A DNA stretch of 64,000 nt from Adiantum capillus-veneris (taxonomy: Eukaryota; Streptophyta; Polypodiopsida; Polypodiales; Pteridaceae), in the NCBI GenBank assembly GCA_014529385.2, contig CM043947.1, positions 118,957,273-119,021,272 of the forward strand, written 5' to 3'. Every line of letters begins with the position of its first letter. Position 1 is the stretch's first letter. The notes beneath the pieces are model-generated. The model had not been told where the DNA came from. It saw nothing but the letters and a program-made list of their open reading frames with translations, and did no database searches. A program made the position numbers and the translations under genes. Shown here one piece after another: positions 34,561 through 46,034 of the stretch.

Positions 34561-35376
34561 TTTTGAACACCCCTGTTTCTTGTAAATTTGTCCATATGGA
34601 CATGATGTTGTGTCAAAAAGGTATGTGGTCTATTTAGCTAGTTGCAAGCACATGTACATGCAATGCAAGTTGCTACTGTATCACCAATTGTTACGTTATT
34701 GGTGAGTGCCCGTGAGTGAGTTTTTTGAAGTGTCACTTGTGTATAACTCAGACACATGTATAAACATAAAAAAGGGCATCCAAATATCAAAAAATTTCAA
34801 GTTTTTTCTTGTTGTGTCTTCTTCATGGTTTTTGATGCAGTTTTTTGCTCTCGACTAGCCTTGCCTATGTGTAGTCTTGCTAGGGCAGTTGGCTATTTGC
34901 ACCAATTATTCACATAGAGATGCATAGATTTGAAATTTGTGGTCATCAAAACTTTTTTTTGAAGAAAATGAAGAGAATTTTTGAGGCTTGAAATCATCCC
35001 TTTTAGACTTGTGGTTGGGAGATACAGTCCCACAGGGTAAGGCACATCACAACCCACACACAGTTTGGTGTAGAGTAAGTTGTGAAGGCTCACATATTTT
35101 GTGGCATATGCACACTGTAAATTTTCGGTTTGGAAGAATCATCTGGTGAAGGAGGAATATCTTTTCCTCAAGTGCATTGGTTGGTTTATGATGTAAATCC
35201 ATGCCAGGGTAGGTGCTTTCGAGTCTCCATGGTGATCTTTTGGATGGATGTGTGCTTGTAAATTCCCAAGGGATCACTTACGTTTGATTTTGGGTGTTGT
35301 GGAAGTTCTTTTGATATGGTTGGCGGTGCTAAATATGTGTCTTGAGCTCTATTTGAAGACATTGATTTAGAGGTTT
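34561..35376. other. Non-coding gap
   Basis: No reliable gene. Several short minus-strand frames (34,893-35,434) have no recognisable domain. Confidence 0.45.
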
Positions 35377-35379
35377 CCC

Positions 35380-36132
35380 TTGCTCTTGTTTTTCCAACAA
35401 TGTTTTGGTGCCCACCACCAAGGAGTTGCTTCAAGTGACCTTCAATTTACAGTTTTCATTGACATGATGGTAGATTTTCCAAATTTTTGTGGTCATGTAG
35501 GTGAGGATGTTGATGCATTCATTGAAAACGTGGATTTCGCTTGTTTGATGGTCAATAAAGAAGATCCAATGTTTATGCTAAAGATTTTGTTATTTTTCTT
35601 AAAAGAGGATGCAAGGACATGGTATGATGAGTATGAGTCTTGGTTAAAATCATCTCAACCTCCAGAGCTGGTGACTTATCATACATTAAAGAAGAATTTC
35701 CATGAGAGATTTAAAAAGGTAGAGGACCCAATGGATGTATGACACTCCATTGAAAGACTTATATAAGGTGATGATCAAAGTGTAGATGCCTTTGTGAAGC
35801 AATTTAATGAATTGTGGAGGAGATGGTGTGATGATTTGGGAAATGAGGTTCATCCTCTTATGCTTAAATTGAGTATGTTTATGCAAAGTTTGAGGGTTAA
35901 TTTGAGGTTGAAGTTTGAGCTTAAAAGACCAAAGACATTTGAGGATGGAATTAAGGTTGCAAAGCATAAGGAATGAAAGCTAGAGAGATTGAGAGAGCTT
36001 GGATTGCAAGGTGATGTGAAGCCAAAGGCTCCTCAATGTTGTAATGTGGATTTTAGGAATACCTACAATGAGAAATTTTGTGATGTTACTTCTTCTAAAG
36101 AGGTACAAGAAGTATGCATTGTGGATAAATAA
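35380..36132 (+). pseudogene. Ty3/Gypsy gag fragment
   Basis: From about 35,440 the frame carries 'FPNFCGHVGEDVDAFIENVD', 'LFFLKEDARTWYDEYESWLK' and 'TLKKNFHERFK', the Retrotrans_gag pattern (F.G...D...F......L.G.A..W......SW..L...F...F). A TGA after residue 120 separates it from 'DAFVKQFNELWRRWCDD' in the same frame, which continues to 36,000 with further stops. No zinc knuckle or pol follows. Confidence 0.8.
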
Positions 36133-36951
36133 ATGAAGAAAAGTGTTTGTATCATGCCATCCTTTGTTTAAGCAATTTGATGTCAAAGATGATAATGCTA
36201 GTAACGTGGTTGTAGGCAAGAAGGCTCCCATGGTCATGAATGAGTCTCAAATTCAAGGATATAAGCATGTTGAATATCCAAGTCACATAGATGATCTTTC
36301 TAATGTATTTCTAATGAAGACGATTATGTTTTTGATAGAAGTGTGGTTGTTGAGAGTTCTTCTCTTGTAGATGTAGTTTGTTGGGGTAAGTCGTTTTGCT
36401 TACACTCAATTTGTGACCAACCCCTAAATACAATCATATCAACCATGCACCATTATGTACATGTATGCATCCCACTACATAGATTCCCTAATTATATGCG
36501 TCTTCATAGTCACATGCTATTTACTATAGGCACATGACATTTGACCCTTCTCCCACATGTGATGGAAATCACTTTCTAGCATTAAAAGCTACCTTTCCAC
36601 TCTGAGCCTATATAAGGCCATAATGCTTAGCTTGTATTTTGGCTTTTTTCATCATAATCAATCAAGTGAGTCTATTTTCATTGAGTGCTCTCTCTCTAGT
36701 TTAAGCTGGCAGACCGGCCACAGTAGGGATCCAAAGGGGGGGCCATCTGCAAAAGAGCAAGGTGCAAAAATGGGCTTAAAAGACCCTAAGGCTCAGCCCA
36801 TTAAGACTTCCAAAATACTAAGGTTTCAAAATTCAAAGGTTGGTCCAAAGGACAAACACTAGGGAAATTGGATGCTTTGTGTGTGTCCCAAAAAGTCTTC
36901 ATGCGTCCCTACATAGGAGGGGGCGAGCCCTAAAAGTAGGAAATGAGAGAG

Positions 36952-36953
<2 letters not shown>
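36133..36953. other. Gap with a possible promoter
   Basis: TATATAAGG at 36,609-36,617 is a fair TATA box, followed by a CT-rich stretch near 36,690. No coding frame follows that I can defend. This may be part of an old LTR. Confidence 0.4.
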
Positions 36954-36986
<33 letters not shown>

Positions 36987-37086
36987 CTCCCTTTACACAA
37001 AGGAAATGAGGGACACATGTCAGCTCCCTAGCCCAGATGCCCACAAGGTGTACTCAAATCCTGCCCACAAGGTGTACTCAAATCTT
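36954..37086. repeat. (AC)n tract and a 24 bp tandem pair
   Basis: A CA run of about 30 bp at 36,955-36,984. A 24 bp unit beginning GCCCACAAGGTGTACTC lies at 37,039-37,062 and again at 37,063-37,086. Confidence 0.85.
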
Positions 37087-39772
37087 ATTGGATGGCCATG
37101 GAGGTGGAACAATAAGAATCAGTCTAGAGTAAATCTAGTTTAATTAATTTAAAAACACTTAATAAAAGAACCAATAGGAATTAATCTCTCTAGAAGACTA
37201 TTGGACAGTCTTCCAAGGGGTCCAATGAGCATTCAACAGCCCAATGGCTTGCCTGATTCCTATTGGCCACGAGACAAAGGGGTCCAATGAGAGTTTATTT
37301 ACATTAATTAATTACCTAAAGCTCTCACAAAAGGGGAAAGGGGGACACATGTTAGAAGGCTATCACTTATGCTGCTTAAATTTGATTCGCTAAGCTTGGC
37401 ATGGGCCAATAGGGTGTGAGCATGAGCAAATAGCAAGAGGGTTCGACCAAGAGAGAGAGGGGGCTAGTTTTTCAAGGGCATTCTTGCATTACACACTCAC
37501 ACTAGTCCATGTGTGGAGTAAGAAGACTCTCTCTCTTTTTCTCAAGCTTTAATGGAAAGCTTATCACCTACTCCAAGCTTGTGAGAAGGGAGGCCTACAC
37601 CAGCAACTCTTGGGATTTGTGATGCAAATCCAACCAAGATCCAAGCTTCAAAGCATGCTCATCTCCTCTACCATGCTAATTACTAAGCTAAGCTATGATA
37701 ATATGAGTGATTATGTGAGGAGATGTAAATCTTTCTCGTAAGACTACTCCTTCTTCCTCTCAATCTACTCTCATACCTCCCTAGCTCTCACCATCTTCGA
37801 AGGTGTGCGACGTCTTGGGTCCGACACTGTGAGGGAATTGATGTTGATTTTAATAAGTGTTTTGCTTAGTGCTTGAAGTTTCCATCTTCATTGCACTAGC
37901 TAGTATTAAAGGAACACAAAGAATTGTATTGTAAAATGCATCTCTTGTTGGGAGAAACCATAATACAAATCCTTTTGGAGGGGGGACCGGCTCCATGCAA
38001 ATCGGGTCCTCAATTGTTGTCAATAGCTTAATTTCTCTCTCTTTTGAAGTATTGTTCATGCTATCTAGCTAGGTGTTATGCTTTTTGTTGCTCTCTCCAC
38101 ACAAGCACTCTTGTTATTCTCATTAGGAATTTATTCTAATGAAATGCTCACTATGTTCATGCTATTTTCCGCTACACACAAGTTACTAGGCCATTGAATG
38201 TTACAATAAGCTAGCTCAAAATGCATCCCACAAGAAAAATTACGTGCAAAAATGTGCAAAAACCTGTGAAACGTGTGACTATCTATCTATAGCCACCCAA
38301 GAATACACTAATCCTCACTCCTGCGAGAGTGGGTACAAGAACAACAAGCTATGTCCAAGTTGACAAAACTTATCAAAGTGAGAGTACTCTATCACTATAA
38401 AAGTAGAAATATATAAGCCAATGTACAAGATGGCATAACAATGCAAACTTTTATGCGAGAAGACGAGAAAATACGAACATAATTTCTTTGCAAAATGAGT
38501 CAAAACTCAATGCAAACTGCAAGCCAAAAAACTATAGATAAATGCCAAAGTGGGAGTGAACTCGACCACCACTAAACCATCAAAAAGTAAACTGCAAATA
38601 CGCATAAATCATGGCGAGAATTGAGAAAATTTCAACAGAGTTTCCTCTGTAAACGGAGCAAAAACTCAAAAATCTCACAAGATATGCATGAAAATAGACA
38701 CTCAGTGTCTCAATAGCAAAATCCACAAATGGCATACATGGCACTGCCAAAACCTTAGAAAAATAGCTCACTCCTGATCGAGTGACTCTATGGACGTATA
38801 CTTGTTCAAAAACACTTGTAAACCCGCAAACCTTCTATCTGCGAGCTATAGCCAGCTCAAATTGTATCTACACAATGCAAACATAGCATGTAACTGCACA
38901 AGAGCGTACCAAAGGCTCTCTAAAATGCTCCACGCAATCGTAATGAGCACTACATGTGCCGCATGAACTTTACTACAAAGACTGTGCAACCTGTGAGAAA
39001 AATCGCTCAAAATTTGGAATACACTAGCTCATTGGTCTGTAAACTCGTTGATCAAAAACACCATCCAAGAGCTAAGTGCCCTCAAGGGAAAAAAAACGCT
39101 CTAGAATGGGCCGTTAAAGCCGTATGTGTTGTCGAAGTTGAAAATTTGGGAAAGTGTCAAAATCAAAACGCTATGCAAACTACGTCAAAGCCGAGTTCTT
39201 AGCATGGCATTTTTCAAGGGTTAACAACATCTTTGGACTCAAATCAAAAGTGAAGACTAGTACATCTAATGGTTGTGGTACGTCAAAAACAATATTGATT
39301 CTTGTGACAATGGTAGCATTCAATGTTCCTCATGTCATGTCCATGGCTCTTGCTACGTGTTTTCTTGCAATCCTAAGACTATGACTATGACCTATCTGTC
39401 TCTTTGATTGCTCCTTTGGCTACTTCCACTAGCCATATATGCATCACTATGCCCGCCAATGTCAAGGGATTGAAAAATATCTTTCATGAGAAAAACACTA
39501 GTAACATCACTGAAAACAAGCTTGCCCTTAGGGACGGAGCTACTAATGGTAGTGTTAAATGTATCCTATGATGTAGGCAAAGAAGGTGCATTACCCCATG
39601 CAATCAGAATTTTTCCATAGAAAGAAAGATTTTGATATGCATTATGGCATTGATAAAGAAGGCCAAAACCCAAGGCTGCTGAAGGAATCTAATGTCTCAA
39701 AGGTAGACTGACTATCAATCTTCACACAAACGTAAGGGATTCAAGTTCTTACATGGTTAAATGTAGCAGTAT
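37087..39772. other. Long stretch without a recognisable gene
   Basis: 37,500-37,830 is pyrimidine-rich. 38,200-39,000 resembles in style the untranslated leader of the Copia element at 50.2-50.9 kb (recurring 'GGAG..AAAACTC', 'GCGAGAA', 'TGCCAA' phrases), so it may be a diverged relative of that leader. None of the short frames is convincing. Confidence 0.4.
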
Positions 39773-40976
39773 TTGGAAAGAGAAATTTTAGGATCTCCTA
39801 GTCTTTCACAACAAGATCTACCAAAAAAGACCTATGAATATGGAGGTAAACATATTTTTGCCAAAGCATACATCCTGCAATTCAGGCCACACATTCTAAA
39901 ATCTAGCAAGGAAGTAGTGTTTGATTGGGGTGTTGTTATTGAAGAACAGAAGAACGATCTTCACAAATCTAGCCATTTCAGTACCCACCACTACATGCGT
40001 TGGAAGCTAAACAATGGTGTGGATGAGGCTACTTTGGATGATGTTCAAGTAGAACCGTAGATTGAAGTGACACCTATCTCAAGATCACCTCCAATAAAAG
40101 ATGGCTTACCAGGATAGCATGCAGATTACATGCACACACCTTGGAAGCTGGAAGCTCTCATTGAAGTTACACAATTAAGAGTGAGAGTGGCCAAAGATGG
40201 TCTTGCAATCAATTAGAAAAAAATGGATGCTATGATACAAAAATTGAGTGATGAGAAATTTGCTAAAGTGCTTGCAATATTGCACGAGGAAATTTTGGAA
40301 AAACATTGAAGTTGGAAGATTTGGGTGAGGAAGATTTTATCACAAGAGCCACCCTTGTTGTGCAGCTTGAAGCACAAGAATCAATGTCGGCAGTTCTTGG
40401 AGGAGTAACAATCAAACCGGACAATTTTATCAGGTTGATCGTAAGTTATTTCCAAACTTTGACTATATACATGGATGTATTTTTGAAATCCTTATGTGTG
40501 TTTGATTGACATTAGGATGAGATATAGCTCCATGTGTTGATGTCATCAAGGAGTTGGAGCTACTTGATGCCCTACTTCAAGAGATGATGAACAGGGTTGA
40601 AGTGGGGTTCCAAGTTTGCATCTTCCCACCTCTACCTTTTGTTGAGACCCCCACGCTATATGTCCCTAGTTTATTTGCAAAGTGTGTTGGATGTGGGCAT
40701 GGACTCAATGTCAATGAAGCTTTCATGCTAGTGGTTCTCCCTTGCAAGCACACATATCACTCAATGTGCTTTGCCACCTTATGTGTGCCTATAGGGATCA
40801 ATGTGTGGGAACATGGGTTGACTGTAGATATGGTCAACTTGAAGTCTACAAGAATGAGAGAGGATGTGACTGCCTTTGAAATTGAGATTGTGGATATAAC
40901 TAGGGCTGAAGGACTAGAGAATATGGTGCAAGAACTAAACATTGCACGTGAAAAGGAAGACAATGAAGAGGAGTAA
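39773..40976 (+). pseudogene. Fragments with a RING-like Cys/His cluster
   Basis: Three plus-strand frames (39,773-40,060; 40,306-40,509; 40,554-40,976) lie head to tail. The last, 140 codons, contains 'KCVGCGHGLNVNEAFMLVVL' followed by 'PCKHTYHSMCFATLC'. The C-x2-C ... C-x-H-x2-H-x2-C spacing matches the first six ligands of a RING-H2 or related zinc finger; the last pair is not clear. Its C-terminus is acidic and helical (ending KEDNEEE). The first frame has 'YEYGGKHIFAKAYILQF'. These may be exons of one gene, from the host or a transposon. I do not know its function. Confidence 0.4.
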
Positions 40977-41967
40977 CCTCACCAATGGGGGGTACAATGT
41001 AGTAGAGGAAGAAGAACAACAAGAGGAGGTGCTAGCTGAGACAAATGAAGTTGTAGTCAAGGTCCTAGGAGACATTAGAAGCAATAACTAGGACACAAAA
41101 ATAGTCAATGTAGGATATGACTCCCCATTGGGCCATTGTTAGGCCAACGAGCAAGAAAGAAGGGTCGTGGGCCCTTGGGCAGTTGAGTGCCTCTTACAAA
41201 AAATGAAAACCCTCTGTTAGGTAGACATGATTGCTGACTCAATCTACAATGAAAACCCGTGCCTATAAGAAACTTTGAATTTCCACATCTAGCTGTTTTG
41301 TGCATCAGAGTACAACGGTTTTAAAAAAAACCCTTTACTTACATGCTTAAGGTAATAAAATGACCCTTTTGTCTTCAAACACTTATGGGTTTTTCTTTAA
41401 AGTGCTTTAAAAAGACCCCTTTTGTTATTACTATCTTATCAACATTTTAACATTTTGGTGATAAAAAAACCCATCGATGTGGTAACTTACATGTCTAAGA
41501 GGTGAACCCCGCCGAGGAAATAATCATATCTCTCTATGAATAGAAGAGAACGATACCCAACACCAAAAGAATGTACTCATACTATTGTTTCTTTAAAGTT
41601 TTAAACAAGAGATTACCTACTTGGATGCTCTCTTATCTATTCATGTTATCCCATGAATTAGTTCCGTGATAGCAAGGCCATGCCTACTTGCTATCCACAA
41701 AAAACATCATTCATAGTGGCTACACCTTGTGCATAGAGACAATGATGTAAAGTGTTGCCATTGTAGACGTATACAATGATCACAAGCAAATCTACCAGCC
41801 TCACCTCTTCTTGAATAGAGATTCAATGGAATGAGCATGCCATGCATGCATATATATAAAAAAAAGAAAGATTAAAGACATAAAAACATGAACTTGAAAT
41901 TTTCTAAACTCTTTGCCCCTTTGAGGCCCGTTGTCGAGGGATTTGTATTCGAAAGGTGAGCCGGGAA
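40977..41967. other. Non-coding gap
   Basis: Nothing recognised beyond short homopolymer runs. Confidence 0.5.
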
Positions 41968-42641
41968 GTCATGGGGCCTCTGGCTGTGAGAGGTGCAAGG
42001 AAGAGAGTTGCAGCAGACACAATTAATGGAGACGGAGCTTAAAACAGACAGCTTGATCCAGATTCTGAAGCTCGATAACTCAAACAAATAATCAACAGTA
42101 TTCTTGCTTAATCAAATGCTAATGGAGGAGTTTTATGCTCCTTACAAGATTAGCCTTAATCCAAGTGTTAATTAAGAAATCTAACTTCAGTAATGATGAT
42201 AATGTCTAGTCCGATGATAACAGTACCAAATAAGATCCTTTGCCTTAATTGGTCTGCCAAACTTGCCTTGATCTTCTTCGTTTTCCCTCTGCTGCTTCAA
42301 GGTCGAGAAAAAACTAGAGTGAATGGTTATGGCTTAATTTGAGTGGGCTATGGAGTTTATGTTCGGCTTCAAATGGGCTTAGGAGGGTTTGATTACAATT
42401 GGTTTAGCAAGGTTTGGATTAGAGTGGCTTAGGATAGGATTTGAATGGACATGGAGATTTAGATTAAGGTTAAGGTTGGCGAAAAAAGGTTTGGATGAAG
42501 CTTGTGCGCTTCGGATTACCATGGTTTATGGGGCTTGCTTAACAGTAGGATTAGGAGGATTATGATGGGCTTAGGAGTTTAGGATAGAGATGGCTTACGA
42601 GTTTAGCTTATAGTTTAAGCAGTTTATGAAGCTTTGGTTTC
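41968..42641. repeat. Direct repeat R4, left copy
   Basis: 'GGGGCCTCTGGCTGTGAGAG' opens a 670 bp segment repeated at 54,036-54,705 with about 5% differences by eye. The two copies are 12 kb apart and enclose the Copia element and broken frames, so they could be LTRs of a larger, older element. I see no clear TG...CA ends. Confidence 0.8.
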
Positions 42642-43731
42642 AAGAGCTTAAGATCTCTGGTTTTTTTCCCTGGAAGAGAAGAAGAAGGAATGAATAATCG
42701 CCAAATGACACCCGCCTTCTCTTTAATCATAATAGCTGTCCGTGGCTACATGGGAAACCCTCCTTCTATTTTCAGCCATCCCATTAGCGATATCGCTAAT
42801 GGGATCGACTCCCTGATGACATGGCATGACAAATTTGGACCTGCACCAAAACGATTGGGAGCGGCTCCAAATAGGAGCTCCTTGGCAAGATAGACTTTTT
42901 TCGCTTCTACAGCAACCTCATCCACTACTCAGCTCGGACAGTGCAAGCTCTTTTCTCCTTCGGCTCCATCCCTGCTCGCTGCCACCCGCCATTGCCCTCC
43001 TTTCTTTCTTTTTGTTTCCCATTTTTAATACTTAGGGTGGCCCTTTTTAGTTGGCTTGTGGGCGGCCTTGCTTAGGTGCACATGCTTAGGTGCAATCATA
43101 GGTGAATTCTTTTAGAGAAAAAAAAAACTTCCCTTCGCACCCGGCAAGGCGTGTAACTATTACTATGCACAAACCATTTGACTTACATCTCCGTCAAGGC
43201 AAGGCATTATATATATAAAAAATGCTTCCATATCGGCCCACATTTGGCATACATATCAGCAATGCATTGCATTAAGCATGTATACTGGCCAACTTGAAAA
43301 TACATTGCTAGTGGAGACTGCCTTCGGTTGCCACCATACTTGGCACATATATTGATCAAGGCACTGCCGTGATAAACTCATCGAGATGTTAATGAAAGCA
43401 TCACATTTGGTGATTACATCTCCCAAGGCATAGCATTCTTCTCTGTCGGCTCCATTTCCCAGAACCTGGCTGAAGCTAAAAAATTACCAGGTGAACTTGA
43501 CTGATCAAGGCGACCAGAGCGGTACGGAGCTGGCCTTTGCCAGTGATACTAAACTGGCCATATCTTGTCAATCTAAACCCCGATTGACAAACTGGAAAGA
43601 CCGACATGCTCCTGGAAGTGAGCACTTCAGGCCCATGCATTTATATCATCCTTGACCCTTTATCAGTAGCTACCCAATCCAATACGGATCTACTACTGAC
43701 TCAACTTCAAACTAACATAACTTCCTATCTA
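42642..43731. other. Non-coding gap
   Basis: A CGCTAATGGGATCG-like palindrome ('CCCATTAGCGATATCGCTAA' near 42,780) is the only structure seen. No gene. Confidence 0.45.
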
Positions 43732-44025
43732 TAGCTCCAATTGATGAGCCATAAAGACATGCTTTTAGAGCACTTCAAGTACTTAAACTCTAATGAGTAA
43801 AATCCCAGCTACGACCACTTCAAGCATACTTACTATTAGCATTACCAAGACATCTTTTGGCCCTTAGAGCTGCATCCGTAGCTCCAATTGATGATCCGTA
43901 AAGACAAGCCTATAGAGCACTTCAAGTACTACAACTCTAATGAATAAAATCCCAGCTATGACCACTTCAAGCATATTTACTGTTAGCACTACCAAGACAT
44001 CTTTTGGCCCTTAGAGCCGCATCTG
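43732..44025. repeat. 147 bp tandem duplication
   Basis: 'TAGCTCCAATTGATGA' starts units at 43,732 and 43,879. Both continue with 'AGAGCACTTCAAGTACT', 'AATCCCAGCTA.GACCACTTC' and 'CCAAGACATCTTTTGGCCC'. Confidence 0.9.
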
Positions 44026-44638
44026 GTACACTTTTAACTTCAAATTGGCTTGTTAGCAAGACCTTATTACTGTTGAATAATCATGTAGGATTCAAATAAA
44101 CCTGATTGGCATCCCTTTGCTCATTTTCTTGTCATGGAAGTGGAGCTGCACAACATCCACCCCTCTGAACCTGCACAGCCTCCGATCTGTGCCAATCGGT
44201 CTTTAAGCTACATCTGCTATTTACACCTTAAGCTACTTGTCATCAAGCTCACGTAATTGGTAAGGACATGCAAAACAAAATAAGGCTTAAATCATATCAT
44301 CAATAGTCTAGCTCAATTATTTGGTAGCTGTCCCATCACAAATCTTTGAACCGTAGTGGTCATATCTCCAAAGCATTCAATTATGAAAAATCTATTTAGT
44401 GAACCCCGCCAGACTCAAGTGCTCCAATTAATTATGCACACGGCTTGACCATCAGGCTCTCTTTAGGGAAACCTTGTTAATCTCAAGTATGCCTTACTTT
44501 GTGTACACACAAAATGGTCGTCAAGTCCTTTACTTCAAGTTCTGGTAGTAGAACCAACTCAAAAGATATGAAGTTACTTTGTTAATTGTCAAAAGATAAC
44601 AATTGGAAGCTAGCCACGTAAGCTTATTGACCATATAA
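44026..44638. other. Non-coding gap
   Basis: Nothing recognised. Confidence 0.5.
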
Positions 44639-45799
44639 TCAAAAAATATTCTGACTGAGCATAAATCTAGAAACAAAACTTAGTGCGAAGTAACCTGCAA
44701 CAAGAAAATAAATGATATCCTTTGAATTTTTAAGTTGCCCTTCAATAGTCCCAAGATCAAATGGGATAATAAGAAATTGCCCCAATAGTGGAGCAACATA
44801 ATATCCACATGAGCATACATTTCCTGTATCGATCAACTTTGAACATTTCTGCTCCAAATATGCTATTCTTGGATCTAGCAAAAAGAAACCACAATGTATA
44901 CCCAAAAATACCCATCCATAATGAACCTGCTTTTGAAGATCTTTCGAATCTCCTGGATAAAATACCATTAAGATCACATAGCATTGATGGGCTCCACAAT
45001 ATACTAGAGCTTCACCTGAAGCATAGTGCAGCACCCACATCTCATACACTTTTGGCAACTTCAGTTTGTTACTAGCAAGAATTAAAGAATTCCTACTTCC
45101 TTTTACTGGTAGCCAGGACATCATAAGGGTTATTAGGAATAGTAATAAAATCTAGCCATATTTGGCACATTGTCCAAAGAAATGAAAAACCCTGTGCACT
45201 TTATGCAGTATCAAGGATGATTTAGCATCATCACCCCCTCTAGCTTCATAGCCATTACAAAAAACCTTAGGACTTCCTGGACCTGTATCATCAGAGAGAA
45301 TTTTTACCTGGGTTTTGAGTTTGATAATGTGAAATAGCTTTATCCTGTAGATCTTCATCCATAGCATCCTTGGGAAAATCACCCTTGAAAGTCTCAACAT
45401 TCATAAAAACTATAGGAGTTGGCTCCTCTTGCAACCTGTATATAAGCATAGATGTAAAGTCCATGTCAATATCCTATTCACAATCAACATGATCTAGGAA
45501 ATCTTCAAATTCATCAATAACTTCCTTTGCTTCCTCATCTGCATCCATGCTACTTGGCAAGCCATTATAACTTTGTAAAGGTTCATCTGGCACCCCCTCT
45601 GAAGGGGTGCATTCATCACAAAGCTCTTATAACCTTCTCCTTCAGATTGGGCCAAAAAACCATCAATTATGAAATATTCTTTTGGGATAATAGAATCAGC
45701 AAGCATATTGTTTGGAGCAACCATAGGTTCATTGGAATTATCAGGCTCATCTTGTGTTAGGTCCACAGTATCGGCCACTTAATCAGCTATTGTATATAT
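44639..45799 (-). pseudogene. Unidentified minus-strand reading frames, left of the Copia insertion
   Basis: Frames at 45,778-45,494 (94 codons, acidic start 'MADTVDLTQDEPDNSNEPMV'), 45,400-45,152 ('DDTGPGSPKVFCNGYEARGG') and 45,124-44,639 (161 codons) follow one another on the minus strand. No domain is recognised. They stop at the Copia target site, and similar-looking minus frames resume at 52,942-53,912, so one transcription unit was probably cut in two. They could be the internal part of a large LTR derivative bounded by R4, or a host gene. Confidence 0.4.
45795..45799. other. Target-site duplication, left (TATAT)
   Basis: TATAT directly before the TG of the left LTR, identical to 52,942-52,946. 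Confidence 0.9.
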
Positions 45800-46021
45800 T
45801 GTTGTGCGTGGGACGCATGTACGGAGTGTGTGCAAGAGAGGGGAAGCAGAAAATGGGGAAGGGGATGATGCACTGACAGCCCGTGTTTGGGTTAGTGGAG
45901 AAGAAAGAGAAGAGTCACCTGGCCTACAAGGTTCATTTGGCACCCCCCCCCCCCATATTGATTAGGAGAAATCAAGTGTACAAGGGTGGTTTCCCACGGC
46001 CACCTGGCCTACACCCCAACA
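45800..46021 (-). repeat. Copia 3' LTR
   Basis: 222 bp, reading TGTTGGGGTGTAGG..CACAACA on the minus strand. It is 16 bp longer than its partner because about 20 bp of CT-rich sequence is replaced by 'CCTACAAGGTTCATTTGGCA' and a C12 run. Confidence 0.95.
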
Positions 46022-46033
46022 ACCTCCCACTTG
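46022..46033 (-). promoter_or_regulatory. Copia polypurine tract
   Basis: CAAGTGGGAGGT on the minus strand, directly before the LTR's TGTTGGGG. This is the usual site for plus-strand DNA priming. Confidence 0.85.
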
Positions 46034-46034
46034 A

